DNA of 64,000 nt, from positions 620,001 through 684,000 of the forward strand of contig NZ_CP107904.1 in the NCBI RefSeq assembly GCF_036013975.1. The letters run 5' to 3'. The stretch is from Kitasatospora sp. NBC_00458. Lineage in GTDB: Bacteria; Actinomycetota; Actinomycetes; Streptomycetales; Streptomycetaceae. The notes under the pieces were generated by a model. The model ran no database searches and was not told where the DNA came from. It saw only the letters and a program-made list of their open reading frames with translations. Below are positions 24,810-33,267 of this stretch, one piece after another. The position numbers and the translations under genes are program-made. How positions within the stretch are numbered: position 1 is the stretch's first letter; each line of letters opens with the position of its first letter.

Positions 24810-26123
24810 TCAGCTCGCTTCGAGACGTTCCAGGAACTCCGGCACTCCGTCCACCTGTCGGTAGGCCTCGAAAGCAGGCGCGAGGTCACGGACGAGAGTG
24901 ACACACCGTTCGGCACCGATACGGGTAGCGAGGTCGAGGGATTCATTGGTGACAGCGAGGGCCCGTTCGACCTCTCGGGCCTTGAGGAGGCTACGGGCCT
25001 CGTAGGTGAGGAAGATCCCACGCGTCTTGTCCCGGGCGCGCGGCAGGAGGCTCATTCCCTCCGTGATGCGAGCGTGCGCGAGGCTGGTCTGTCCAAGGTC
25101 CAGCATGCACTGCCCGGAGTCGACGGCGAGGTCCGCCGGACTCATCCACGCACACCAGCCAGGGGGCGAATCCGAGGTAGCGACCGATAGCACGTTCTCG
25201 GCAGCCGTCAAGTCGCGATAGCAGGCGGAACCTCTACCGAGCGCCGCATGCGCCCGAGCACGGCGGAGGAACAGGAGGGACCGGGCGGTGGGATGCTCAG
25301 TGCGGGAAAGTGCGTTACCCAGGAGATTCACGGAGATGTCGGGCTTGCCGAGCCAGGTCGCCTGATACGCGATGTCGGAGAGGATTCCGGCTCCGAAGTC
25401 GCGTGCGCCTGCCGCGTGCGCACTGTGCAGGGCCGACGTCCACAATCGACCCGCCGCCGAGTGCCGGCCCTGGTCGAAGCGATACCAGCCGCACGTGGTG
25501 GCCAGCGAGGCGGCGAGGAGGTACAGGCGCTTGCCGTTCGGCTCGGTGTACCGACCGTCGGCGATCAGGTCGGTGACGGTGGCGAGGTGGGCGTCCATCA
25601 ACCGGGCGGCATGCTGGCGCTGCTCGGTCGGCAGGGCCGTCAGCCTCGCGCTGGTGTCCTCCAGCCAGTCGACCAACTCCGTGTCCACGCGCTTGCCGTG
25701 CAGAGCTGTGGTCAGGCGGTCAGGCTCGATGCGGGCCCACTGTGCCGCGAGGCCGGCCAGCGACACCGCGCTGAGAGTCATGAAGTTGCGGCGGTCCATC
25801 GCGGTTCTCTGGGCCTCTCGAAGAGCTTGGACGGCGTATGCGGAGCCCAACGGCAGAGGGATGTCGTGACCAGGTAGCCAGTCCGGCCAGCCGAACGCTT
25901 CCAGCTCCTCCGACGGGACTTCAAAGGCCGCGGCGATCCAGACCTGGGTCTCCGCACTCGGGCCCTTACGCCAGTTCTCCCACTTGCTGACAGCGGCCTT
26001 GTCCGCGCCGGACCGCAGCCCGTGCCTCCTAGCCGCCCGGTCCATATGCAGGGCGAGATCTGACTGCGACCAACCACGCAGGTCGCGCGCGTAAGCGAGG
26101 GGGTGCCGGATCGCGTCGTCCAC
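24810..26123 (-). CDS. XRE-family regulator with TPR-like sensor domain
   Basis: 437 residues. Residues 7-70 are an HTH of the XRE type (A-Y-A-R-D-L-R-G-W-S-Q-S-D-L-A-L-H-M...K-A-A-V-S-K-W-E-N-W). A hydrophobic phrase F-M-T-L-S-A-V-S-L-A-G-L-A-A follows at about 115-130; it is common in this streptomycete regulator group. The remaining 280 residues are Ala/Leu-rich helical hairpins of the TPR kind. Such proteins respond to unknown, possibly peptide, signals. It is divergent from the oxidoreductase gene with 155 bases between starts, so it may control that cassette. Local GC is lower than in the flanking siderophore genes. Confidence 0.8.
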   Translation of the reverse strand: MDDAIRHPLAYARDLRGWSQSDLALHMDRAARRHGLRSGADKAAVSKWENWRKGPSAETQVWIAAAFEVPSEELEAFGWPDWLPGHDIPLPLGSAYAVQALREAQRTAMDRRNFMTLSAVSLAGLAAQWARIEPDRLTTALHGKRVDTELVDWLEDTSARLTALPTEQRQHAARLMDAHLATVTDLIADGRYTEPNGKRLYLLAASLATTCGWYRFDQGRHSAAGRLWTSALHSAHAAGARDFGAGILSDIAYQATWLGKPDISVNLLGNALSRTEHPTARSLLFLRRARAHAALGRGSACYRDLTAAENVLSVATSDSPPGWCAWMSPADLAVDSGQCMLDLGQTSLAHARITEGMSLLPRARDKTRGIFLTYEARSLLKAREVERALAVTNESLDLATRIGAERCVTLVRDLAPAFEAYRQVDGVPEFLERLEAS

Positions 26124-26278
26124 GGGCCCAATTCCATCATCGACAGTGACGGCAAGCCTACTGCCAGCGAACGCGAGACCACCCCCGGACTACAGACAGC
26201 GCCTTTCCGGTGACCTTCCGTTCAGCTCTACTCGACGTGCATCGACAAGTTCCCGCACGAAGCGGAAGGAGTCTGCTC

Positions 26279-27271
26279 ATGAAACGTCGAGCCGCCGTCA
26301 TCGGTCTCGGCCACCAAGCGACCGAGGACCACCTGCCCGGCCTGCTCGGGTCCGGCAGGGCCGAGCTGGTCGCGGTCTGCGACAGCGACCCGAATGCTCT
26401 GCGGGCCCGACAGGACACCCTGCAGGTGCCCGGGTTCACCCGCGCCGCCGACCTCCTGGACTCGGTCGAGCCGGACTTCGCGATTGTCGCGGTCCCGCAC
26501 CACGCAGGGCGGACCGTGATCCGGGAGTGCGCGGCCAGAGGCGTGCACGTCCTCAAGGAGAAGCCGTTCGCCACCTCCCCGTCCGAAGCCCGCGAACTCG
26601 CGGGAATCTGCGAGGCAGGCCGGGTGGAGCTGATGGTGACCCTCCAGCGGCGCTTCAACCCGCTCTACACGTCGGTACCGCAGCTGCTGGACCAGATCGG
26701 TACCCCGTTCCTGATCGACGGCCAGTACACCTTTCACACCGATGATCCCGGCGGCGGGTGGCGGGGGAACGTCAGCCAGGCCGGTGGCGGCTGCATCATC
26801 GACATGGGCTACCACCTGGTCGACCTGCTGCTCTGGTACTTCGGCATGCCCGCCCGGGTACTCGCCGAACTCTCGGCCTCCGCCGTACCGGGGGGTGGCT
26901 ACGACGCCGAGGACACCGCCGTCATCCAGCTCGGCTACGAGTCCGACCTCTACGGCTCCGTTCTGCTCTCGCGCTGGATGGCTCCCAAGACCGAGAGGTT
27001 GCACGTCGTCGGCACGCGCGGGTCGGTCCTCCTGACCAGGGGCCAGGTCCAGCGTCTGGCACTGGACGGTTCGGTGGTCGAGGAGTTGTCCCGGCCTCAA
27101 GCCCCGGCGAGCGCCGCCACCGCCCAGATCGACCACTTCTGCCGAGTCCTGGACGGTGAGCGTCCCAACACCTCCGGGCCCGACCAGCACCTCGCCCATG
27201 CCGCCTTCATCGCGTCCTGCTACGCGTCGAAGAAGGCAGGGCGCTACATCGACCCGAAGGAGATGCTGTGA
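26279..27271 (+). CDS. Gfo/Idh/MocA-family oxidoreductase
   Basis: 330 residues. The N-terminal Rossmann fold has A-V-I-G-L-G-H-Q-A-T, then V-A-V-C-D-S-D-P, and the diagnostic E-K-P-F-A-T-S-P motif of this family. The C-terminal domain holds the substrate-binding sheet with D-M-G-Y-H-L-V-D-L-L, in which Asp and His are the usual catalytic positions. It should oxidise or reduce a sugar or cyclitol hydroxyl with NAD(P). GGAAGGAG precedes the ATG at 26279. The stop overlaps the aminotransferase start (GTGA). This pair is the standard set for converting a hydroxyl to an amine: oxidise, then transaminate. Confidence 0.85.
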   Translation: MKRRAAVIGLGHQATEDHLPGLLGSGRAELVAVCDSDPNALRARQDTLQVPGFTRAADLLDSVEPDFAIVAVPHHAGRTVIRECAARGVHVLKEKPFATSPSEARELAGICEAGRVELMVTLQRRFNPLYTSVPQLLDQIGTPFLIDGQYTFHTDDPGGGWRGNVSQAGGGCIIDMGYHLVDLLLWYFGMPARVLAELSASAVPGGGYDAEDTAVIQLGYESDLYGSVLLSRWMAPKTERLHVVGTRGSVLLTRGQVQRLALDGSVVEELSRPQAPASAATAQIDHFCRVLDGERPNTSGPDQHLAHAAFIASCYASKKAGRYIDPKEML

Positions 27272-28518
27272 GCGCCCTCGCCCTACTCGGCGGCGACGCC
27301 GTCCTGACCGGCTCCGCCCCGCACTTCGTGTGGCCGCCCGTCGACGACGTCACCCGTGCCAGGGTCGCCGCCCAGCTCGACACCGCTGTCTCCGTTCCCG
27401 GTAGGTCCGGCATCGTGGCCGAGCTGGAGGACGCCCTCCAGGAGTACTTCGGGGTCCGGCACGCGATCACCCTCAGCTCCGGCACGGCCGCTCTGCACGC
27501 CGTCTACTGGGCCGCGCGTGTCAACGCCGGGGACGAGGTGATCGTCCCTGCCTGGACCTTCCACGCCACCGCCTCCCCGTTGTTCCACCTTCGCGCCGTT
27601 CCGGTGCTCTGTGAGACCGGCCCGGACGGAAACATCGACCCGACTCGCGTGGAGGAGTTGATCACGCCCAGGACCCGGGCCATCATGGTCACCCATCTGT
27701 GGGGCAGACCGGCGGCGATGCTCGCGCTGCAGGCCATCGCCAAGAGCCACGAGCTGGCTTTGCTGGAGGACGGCTCCCACGCCCACGGCGCTTCGCACGG
27801 CGGGCAGAAGGTCGGCACGTTCGGGCTCGCCGGAGCGTTCTCCCTCAACGGCCCCAAGCCGCTGTCCGGCGGAGAGGGCGGCTTCGTCCTCACGGACGAC
27901 GACGACACGTACTACCGGGTGCTGACCTTCGCGCACTACAACAAGCGCGCCGAGTCGGAGATCCCGAAGAGTCATCCTCTCGCGCGGTACGCGGTGACGG
28001 GCTCCGGCCTCAAGCTCCGCATCCACCCGTTGGCAGCCGCCCTCGCCCTCGACCAGCTCGGCCGCCTCGACGGCTACCTCGCCGGCCGGGCCGAAGTCGC
28101 CCATCACCTCAGTGAACAGTTCGCCGGCATGCCCGGCTTGGACGTCATCCCCATGCCCGACGGTGTGATCCCGTCGTGGTACGGGTTGACGATCACCTAC
28201 CGGCCGGAGGAGTTCGGCGGGCTGAGCATCGAGCGATTCCACCAGGCGCTCGTGGCGGAAGGCGCCACCGGGTTCGACCGGCCCGGCTCGACCCGCCCGA
28301 TGAACCAGCTGCCGCTGTACCGACAGCCCGGCCCCCTCTTTCCCGGTCATCCGCACTCCCACCGTCGTTATGCGGACGGAGACTTCCCCGTCGCCGAGCA
28401 CACCTACCGGCACACAATCAAGCTGCCGGTCTGGCATCGTGGGGAGGATCTTCCCCTGGCCGGGCGGTACGTCCGTGCGGCCCGCAAGGTGATCGACCAC
28501 CACAAGGAGCTGCTGTGA
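27268..28518 (+). CDS. DegT/DnrJ/EryC1/StrS aminotransferase
   Basis: 416 residues, slightly longer than the usual 370-400. PLP-enzyme features: L-S-S-G-T-A-A-L-H-A near the N-terminus, the P-A-W-T-F-H-A-T-A-S segment, the Asp in L-L-E-D-G-S-H-A-H-G, and the Schiff-base Lys197 in N-G-P-K-P-L-S-G-G-E-G-G. The G-P-K-P rather than S-H-H-K context is the one found in cyclitol and kanosamine/AHBA-type enzymes. It probably transaminates a keto-sugar or keto-cyclitol made by the preceding oxidoreductase (inference). The start GTG overlaps the upstream stop, and the stop overlaps the Nudix start. Confidence 0.85.
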   Translation: MSALALLGGDAVLTGSAPHFVWPPVDDVTRARVAAQLDTAVSVPGRSGIVAELEDALQEYFGVRHAITLSSGTAALHAVYWAARVNAGDEVIVPAWTFHATASPLFHLRAVPVLCETGPDGNIDPTRVEELITPRTRAIMVTHLWGRPAAMLALQAIAKSHELALLEDGSHAHGASHGGQKVGTFGLAGAFSLNGPKPLSGGEGGFVLTDDDDTYYRVLTFAHYNKRAESEIPKSHPLARYAVTGSGLKLRIHPLAAALALDQLGRLDGYLAGRAEVAHHLSEQFAGMPGLDVIPMPDGVIPSWYGLTITYRPEEFGGLSIERFHQALVAEGATGFDRPGSTRPMNQLPLYRQPGPLFPGHPHSHRRYADGDFPVAEHTYRHTIKLPVWHRGEDLPLAGRYVRAARKVIDHHKELL

Positions 28519-28961
28519 CCTCCCTCTTCGTCACCGAACCCGGCCTCGCCCCCGGTCTCCTGGCCGAGGCGGCGGAGGCGGGTGTCGCGAAGTTCGTGGT
28601 CGGTGCGCTGATCCACGACCGGGACGGCCGGGTGCTGCTGCTGCGGCGGAGGCCCGAGGACTTCCTCGGCGGCCTGTGGGAGCTGCCCGGCGGCGGTGTG
28701 GAGCCGGGCGAGGAGCTGGGGCAGGCGCTGGAGCGGGAGGTCCTGGAGGAGACCGGCCTCACCGTCGACGAGGTCACCGGCTACGTCGGAGCCTTCGACT
28801 ACACGTCCGGCAGCGGCCGGCCAACCCGGCAGTTCACCTTCGCGGTCACGGTCGGGCGGCACGGGCCGGTCGTCCTCTCCGAGCACGGCGACTGGACCTG
28901 GGCGGACCGGGGCCGGCTGCCCGAGGTGAGCGACGAGACACGGGCGCTGCTCGGCGGCTGA
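28515..28961 (+). CDS. Nudix hydrolase
   Basis: 148 residues. The Nudix box is complete: G-G-V-E-P-G-E-E-L-G-Q-A-L-E-R-E-V-L-E-E-T-G, matching Gx5Ex7REUxEExG. It is preceded by L-R-R-R-P-E-D-F-L-G-G-L-W-E-L-P-G-G, as in NTP or nucleotide-sugar pyrophosphatases. It is third in the coupled cassette with the oxidoreductase and aminotransferase, so a nucleotide-sugar substrate is plausible but unproven. GTG start overlapping the aminotransferase stop. A strong bidirectional terminator follows. Confidence 0.85.
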   Translation: MTSLFVTEPGLAPGLLAEAAEAGVAKFVVGALIHDRDGRVLLLRRRPEDFLGGLWELPGGGVEPGEELGQALEREVLEETGLTVDEVTGYVGAFDYTSGSGRPTRQFTFAVTVGRHGPVVLSEHGDWTWADRGRLPEVSDETRALLGG

Positions 28962-28975
28962 CATCCGGAGTGCCG

Positions 28976-29011
28976 CCTCGTCCCGCCGAGCTGCTCCTCG
29001 GCGGGACGAGG
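28976..29011. terminator. 15-bp bidirectional terminator
   Basis: CCTCGTCCCGCCGAG at 28976-28990 pairs perfectly with 28997-29011 around a 6-base loop, between the convergent Nudix and CYTH genes. Confidence 0.85.
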
Positions 29012-29053
29012 GACGGAAGTCCTGAGCGGTGGTGCATCCGGTCCGCGCGGGCC

Positions 29054-29614
29054 TCAGCGTGCGGCGGCCACGGCGTCGGTGTACTGCTCCGTCGTCAGAT
29101 CGTCCTCCGCGATCCCGAGACCGGCCAGCACCGTGCGGACGACACGGAGGGCGGGAAGCAGGTCGTCGTCCGCCTTCGCGATGGTCTCCAACTCGATGAA
29201 TGTGCCGTCGATCTCGGGTACTCGGACGAGGGTGGCGAGGAGCTGCCGTCCGTCAGCGGTGAACGAGTAGTTCCTGCACCGCTTCTCGAACGCGATGCGC
29301 GGGACGAATCCGAGGCCACGAACGATCTCGTGGGCGGCCTCCGCGTCCTCCACCCTCGTCTCGGCCTCGGGTTTCGAGGCGGACGCCTCATCCACCCGGG
29401 CGCTCTTGTAGGTCAGGACGGTCCGGGTGTCGTCCGGGCTGTGCACGGTACGGATCCGCAGTTCCCGGTCCGCTCCCATGAGCGATCCGTCGGGTGCGTC
29501 GAAATAGGTGTCGCGATAGACCTCCGCACGCCCGGGCCCGTACCGGTCTTCGAGCAGCCGGAGAATCCCCTCGGGGTCCCGCACTACGGCCTTCAGCTCC
29601 GCCTCGATCACCAC
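29054..29614 (-). CDS. CYTH-domain protein (class IV adenylate cyclase / triphosphatase-like)
   Basis: 186 residues. The family signature ExExK is at the N-terminus (E-A-E-L-K, residues 4-8). Further charged strands (R-E-L-R-I-R-T, L-T-Y-K-S, E-K-R-C-R-N-Y, F-I-E-L-E-T-I) supply the tunnel residues that bind triphosphate and metal. Members include CyaB-type cyclases, thiamine triphosphatases and polyphosphate-dependent enzymes; which activity applies here is unknown. GTG start with GGAGGGA upstream. It begins 13 bases after the XRE gene on the same strand, so the two likely form an operon. Confidence 0.75.
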   Translation of the reverse strand: MVIEAELKAVVRDPEGILRLLEDRYGPGRAEVYRDTYFDAPDGSLMGADRELRIRTVHSPDDTRTVLTYKSARVDEASASKPEAETRVEDAEAAHEIVRGLGFVPRIAFEKRCRNYSFTADGRQLLATLVRVPEIDGTFIELETIAKADDDLLPALRVVRTVLAGLGIAEDDLTTEQYTDAVAAAR

Positions 29615-29627
29615 CGTCGTCCCTCCG

Positions 29628-30476
29628 TCAGATCACGCGCTCGGCGTCGGCCACCATAGCGTCGAACATCCGGCGCCACCCTCGGTACAGCGGACCGTAC
29701 GGCGTAGCCAGCACCTTGTAGGTCGCCGACTCGTGGCCCTCCCAGTCCGCGTCGAACGCGCTGACGTAGAGCGTCCTGTCCAGCCGGATCACGCGCCACA
29801 CCGGCAGGGACCGGTAGTGGTAGACCTCGACGTGGCCGACCTCCGCGAGCTCACGAAGACGGGCCTCGGCGAGCCGGACACCACTGGCCAGCGACTCCGG
29901 GGACTCTCCGATCTCGGCCGCCCTGCGGACGAGGGCCGGTGACTCCGGGTCCAGCAGGAGCACACGGAGACGGGGCGGCAGGTCGCCGTCACGGTCGAGG
30001 TGCGGACGGAGCAGCGAGTCCCGAAGGCCCAGGAGACCCAGGCCGCGGACGGCAAGGACGTCGAGTTCACCGGCGGACCGGGCGGACCGCCCGATCTCCG
30101 CAGCGGCGGACGACTGGTCGGAGTAGACGCGGACGATCTCGGGGAACGCGGCGAGGTCGAATGCCGCTCCGGGTGCCCGTCTCTCCCTGCGCGGGGCCAG
30201 ACCGAGCTGACGACGGGCGTCGTCCGGCATGTTCAAGCCGTCCGCGATGCGCTCGAAGACGTCCAGACGGACGACCTCACGGCGCCCGTTGATGATCTCG
30301 TTGACCCGGGCCTGCGTCATATCGACCTGGACGGCGATGCGGGCCTGGCTGGCCCCGCTGTGGTGCTGCACGTACCGGAACAGACTTCCGACGTCGCGGT
30401 CGCGGAGTGCAGCGCTGATCTGGCCGGTCTGCCACGAGGCGTCGGGCAGCATGATCGGTTCGAGTGCGGTGGCCAT
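29628..30476 (-). CDS. XRE-type regulator with C-terminal sensor domain
   Basis: 282 residues. HTH at about 35-95 (S-G-A-S-Q-A-R-I-A-V-Q-V-D-M-T-Q-A-R-V-N-E-I-I-N-G-R). The C-terminal 170 residues (L-L-L-D-P-E-S-P-A-L-V-R-R-A-A-E-I, V-Y-H-Y-R-S-L-P-V-W-R-V) match the DUF5919-like, PLD-fold-like domain seen behind such HTHs, probably a ligand sensor. It is expected to bind the palindrome just upstream and control itself and the CYTH gene (inference). Confidence 0.75.
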   Translation of the reverse strand: MATALEPIMLPDASWQTGQISAALRDRDVGSLFRYVQHHSGASQARIAVQVDMTQARVNEIINGRREVVRLDVFERIADGLNMPDDARRQLGLAPRRERRAPGAAFDLAAFPEIVRVYSDQSSAAAEIGRSARSAGELDVLAVRGLGLLGLRDSLLRPHLDRDGDLPPRLRVLLLDPESPALVRRAAEIGESPESLASGVRLAEARLRELAEVGHVEVYHYRSLPVWRVIRLDRTLYVSAFDADWEGHESATYKVLATPYGPLYRGWRRMFDAMVADAERVI

Positions 30477-30499
30477 GGCAATCCCGTCCTCGGGAGCTA

Positions 30500-30512
30500 T
30501 CTCACCGTGAGA
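30500..30512. promoter_or_regulatory. Palindrome upstream of XRE gene, candidate operator
   Basis: TCTCACCGTGAGA is a perfect 6-bp inverted repeat around one base, 24 bases upstream of the XRE start at 30476 and 51 bases before the divergent small gene. The position suits autoregulation. Confidence 0.5.
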
Positions 30513-30562
30513 TTACCCTCTGGATATCGCCCTTGACCGCCGGTCACCGGGACGCTGTGAGA

Positions 30563-30763
30563 ATGGAAGACCCTCCAACGCCGAAGCCGCCTCCGTCAGG
30601 AGCCCAACTCCAGGGCAGAGCCTGCATCCGCTGCAACCTCGGTGGTGGCGAGCTCGTGCGAGCCGGCCACGTCTACACCCCGACCGGCCCCGACCTGGCT
30701 CCTCTGGGCTGGGCAGTCGTCGCGCACACCTTCCCGTGTCCGGCTCCCGGGGAGACCCGGTGA
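30563..30763 (+). CDS. Small CxxC protein, unknown function
   Basis: 66 residues. After a Pro-rich start it has R-A-C-I-R-C (a CxxC knuckle) and a conserved-looking run Y-T-P-T-G-P-D-L-A-P-L-G-W-A-V-V-A-H with a final Cys, a pattern I associate with small proteins encoded beside XRE regulators in streptomycetes. It may bind a metal; function unknown. The start is uncertain: the ATG at 30563 has no good Shine-Dalgarno, and a GTG at 30557 is also possible. The stop overlaps the next start (GTGA). Confidence 0.6.
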   Translation: MEDPPTPKPPPSGAQLQGRACIRCNLGGGELVRAGHVYTPTGPDLAPLGWAVVAHTFPCPAPGETR

Positions 30764-30978
30764 TCACCGTCGCCGCACGGCCTGACGAACCCGCCGACAT
30801 CGTGGTCCGTCTCGACACCAGGCAGGGGGGCCGCTACATCTCGGCGGAATGCCTGTTCGGTGCCCACCACGGGTGCCCCGGTGGGATTCGGGACGAGGCG
30901 CGTGCGGTGGTGCTGGTGTGCCTCTGCGGTGACACCTCATGCGTGTGCAGCCGTCACCTACCGGGAGGGAACCGGTGA
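30760..30978 (+). CDS. Small cysteine-rich protein, unknown function
   Basis: 72 residues from a GTG overlapping the previous stop. Five cysteines (A-E-C-L-F, H-G-C-P, V-C-L-C-G, T-S-C-V-C-S) and three histidines suggest a zinc-binding module, possibly working with the upstream CxxC protein. No family recognised. The translational coupling of the two small genes, both with Cys pairs, supports that they are real. Confidence 0.6.
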   Translation: MITVAARPDEPADIVVRLDTRQGGRYISAECLFGAHHGCPGGIRDEARAVVLVCLCGDTSCVCSRHLPGGNR

Positions 30979-31031
30979 GCGCCGCCGATCGGGGGCCGGG
31001 CCTTCACCGGCGGACCGGGCCGCTGCGGGAG

Positions 31032-31060
31032 CGGGCCCGGTGGATCGTCCACCGGGCCCG
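31032..31060. terminator. 13-bp hairpin, twin of the one at 24763
   Basis: CGGGCCCGGTGGA at 31032-31044 pairs perfectly with 31048-31060 around TCG. It lies 37 bases past the stop of the permease gene (-) and 53 bases past the small Cys protein (+), so it serves both directions. The stem is the same as the inner 13 bp at 24763-24797. Confidence 0.8.
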
Positions 31061-31096
31061 TCGCAATTCACCGCGTGTTCCGCGGTCCCTTGGGGG

Positions 31097-32206
31097 TCAG
31101 CCGCGTTTGGCGCGCCACTGGCCGAGGATCAGCCAGACCAGGTAGCAGCCGCCGACGACGCCGGTGAGGACGCCGACGGGCAGCTGGGTGGGGGCCAGCA
31201 GGCGCTGGGCCGAGACGTCGCTGACGGCCAGCAGGAGGGCGCCGAGGAGGGTGGAGCCGAGCAGGTTGGGGCCGGTGGCCCGGGTGAGGCGGCGGACGGC
31301 CTGCGGGGCGATCAGGGCGACGAAGGGGATCGGGCCGGCGGCGGCGGTGGCCGCGGCGGTCAGGCCGACGCCGATCAGGACCAGCCAGACCCGGGCGCCC
31401 TCGGTCCGGACGCCGAGCGAGGAGGCGGCGTCGTCGCCCATCTCCAGCATCCGCAGCGGGCGGCCGAGCAGCACGGCGGCGGGCAGCAGCACGGCGACGG
31501 CGACGGCCATCGGGACGACGTGCTCCCAGCCGCGGGCGTTGAGGCTGCCGGTGAGCCAGACCGCGGCGCTCTGGGCGTCGCTGAAGGAGGCGCGGGCGAT
31601 CAGGTAGGCGTTGAGCGAGGACAGCAGCGAGCTGACGCCGATGCCGACCAGCACCAGCCGGTAGCCCTGGGTCCCACCGCGCCGGGCGAGCAGGTAGACG
31701 GCGACGGAGGTGAGCATGCCGCCGACCACCGCTCCGCCGGCCACCGTGGCGGCGCTGCCGCCGATCACCAGGATGACGGCGAGGGCCCCGGTGGCGGAGC
31801 CGACGGTGAAGCCGATGACGTCCGGGCTGCCGAGCGGGTTGCGGGCGAGGGTCTGGAAGAGGGCGCCCGCGAGCCCCAGGGCGGCGCCGACCAGCAGGGC
31901 GGTGAGCAGCCGCGGCAGCCGGACCTCCATCACGATGTAGCGGTCGGCGCGCCGGCCGCCGCCGGTGAGCACCTCGACCACGTCGGAGACGGGCAGCGGG
32001 TAGTCACCGGCGGTCAGGGACCAGACGACCGCTCCGCACAGCGCGGCGAGGACGAGCAGGCCGACGACGGTGGCGCGGGCGTGCCAGCGCAGCGAGAGGC
32101 CGCCGGGGAGCCGGACCGCGCGCAGCGGGACGGCGGTGCGGGGGGCGGGCGGTGCGGGTGCGGGCGCGGCGTCGGCGGGCCGCTCGACCGTGGTGGGGCT
32201 TTTCAC
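31097..32206 (-). CDS. FecCD-family ferric-siderophore permease
   Basis: 369 residues with about ten hydrophobic segments. Family phrases: R-L-P-R-L-L-T-A-L-L-V-G-A-A-L-G-L-A-G, Q-T-L-A-R-N-P-L-G-S-P-D-V-I-G, and the ATPase-coupling loop G-P-I-P-F-V-A-L-I-A-P. The N-terminal 40 residues are a Pro/Ala-rich cytoplasmic tail. GTG start overlapping the stop of the partner permease. It should form a heterodimeric channel with that partner, driven by the ATPase at 23424-24236, to import the ferric siderophore. It is the last gene of the SIP operon, followed by the 31032 hairpin. Confidence 0.92.
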   Translation of the reverse strand: MKSPTTVERPADAAPAPAPPAPRTAVPLRAVRLPGGLSLRWHARATVVGLLVLAALCGAVVWSLTAGDYPLPVSDVVEVLTGGGRRADRYIVMEVRLPRLLTALLVGAALGLAGALFQTLARNPLGSPDVIGFTVGSATGALAVILVIGGSAATVAGGAVVGGMLTSVAVYLLARRGGTQGYRLVLVGIGVSSLLSSLNAYLIARASFSDAQSAAVWLTGSLNARGWEHVVPMAVAVAVLLPAAVLLGRPLRMLEMGDDAASSLGVRTEGARVWLVLIGVGLTAAATAAAGPIPFVALIAPQAVRRLTRATGPNLLGSTLLGALLLAVSDVSAQRLLAPTQLPVGVLTGVVGGCYLVWLILGQWRAKRG

Positions 32207-33267
32207 AGTTGGGCGATCCTCCGGCCGCGTACCAGGGCGATGAAGAGCGGGGCCCCGATGAACGCGGTGACGACACCGACCTGGAGTTCGGCGGGGTGCA
32301 GGGCGAGCCGGCCGACGATGTCCGAGCCGAGCAGCAGCACCGGGGCGAGGACGGCCGACAGCAGCATGATCCAGCGCTGGTCCGGTCCGCAGATGTGGCG
32401 GGCGAGGTGCGGGACGGCGAGGCCGATGAAGGCGATCGGGCCGACCGCGGCGGTCGCGGCCCCGCAGAGCAGGGTGATCGCGAGCAGGCTGAGGATCCGG
32501 GTGCGGGTGGGGTTGGCGCCGAGGGCGTGCCCGGCGTCGTCGCCGAGGGCGAGGGCGTTCAGCGGCCGGCCGAGGAAGAGGGCGAGGACGGCGCCGGCCG
32601 CGAGGAACGGGATGACCTGGCCGAGTACCGCGGAGTCGACGCCGGCGAGGGTGCCGACCTGCCAGAACCGGAAGCGGTTGAGGGTGAGCGGGTCGAGCAG
32701 GATGAGCCCGTTGACGAAGGCGGTGAGCACGGCCGTGACGGCGGTGCCGGCGAGGGCGAGCCTGGCCGGGGTGGCCGAGGCGCGTCCTCCGCCGCCGAGG
32801 ATCTGGACGACGAGGGCGGCGACGGCGGCGCCCGCGAGGGCGAACCAGACGAAGGAGCCGAAGGTGCGCAGGTCGAACAGCGCGGTGCCGGCGGCGACGG
32901 CCGCCGCGGCGCCGCCGTTGATGCCGAGCAGGCCGGGGTCGGCGAGCGGGTTGCGGGTGAGCGCCTGCATCATGGCCCCGGAGATGCCGAGGGCGGCGCC
33001 GACGGCGATGCCCAGCAGGGTGCGGGGGATGCGGGAGTGGTGGACCACGATCCAGTCCTCGGACGTGGGTTCGCGGTTGAGCAGGACGTGCAGGACCTGG
33101 CCGGGGGCGATCGAGCGGGCGCCGATCGCGATGCCGGCGACGGCGAGGACCGCGAGCAGGGCGAGCGCCCCGAGCAGCCAGGCGGTCCGGCGGGCGGTGC
33201 CGGCCCGGCCGCGCGGCGCGGGCGCCTTGCGGGCCGGGGCCGGCTTGCGGAGGGTGTCGGTGCTCAT
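32203..33267 (-). CDS. FecCD-family ferric-siderophore permease
   Basis: 354 residues, about ten hydrophobic segments. Motifs: R-I-P-R-T-L-L-G-I-A-V-G-A-A-L-G-I-S-G, Q-A-L-T-R-N-P-L-A-D-P-G-L-L-G-I-N, and G-P-I-A-F-I-G-L-A-V-P-H-L-A-R. The G-P-I-A-F-I-G-L form is typical of the FepD/FhuB-like half. The start ATG overlaps the stop of the SIP gene (ATGA), and the stop overlaps the second permease start, so the three genes are tightly coupled. A long open frame extends far upstream through the SIP gene but only as an out-of-frame shadow. Confidence 0.92.
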   Translation of the reverse strand: MSTDTLRKPAPARKAPAPRGRAGTARRTAWLLGALALLAVLAVAGIAIGARSIAPGQVLHVLLNREPTSEDWIVVHHSRIPRTLLGIAVGAALGISGAMMQALTRNPLADPGLLGINGGAAAAVAAGTALFDLRTFGSFVWFALAGAAVAALVVQILGGGGRASATPARLALAGTAVTAVLTAFVNGLILLDPLTLNRFRFWQVGTLAGVDSAVLGQVIPFLAAGAVLALFLGRPLNALALGDDAGHALGANPTRTRILSLLAITLLCGAATAAVGPIAFIGLAVPHLARHICGPDQRWIMLLSAVLAPVLLLGSDIVGRLALHPAELQVGVVTAFIGAPLFIALVRGRRIAQL

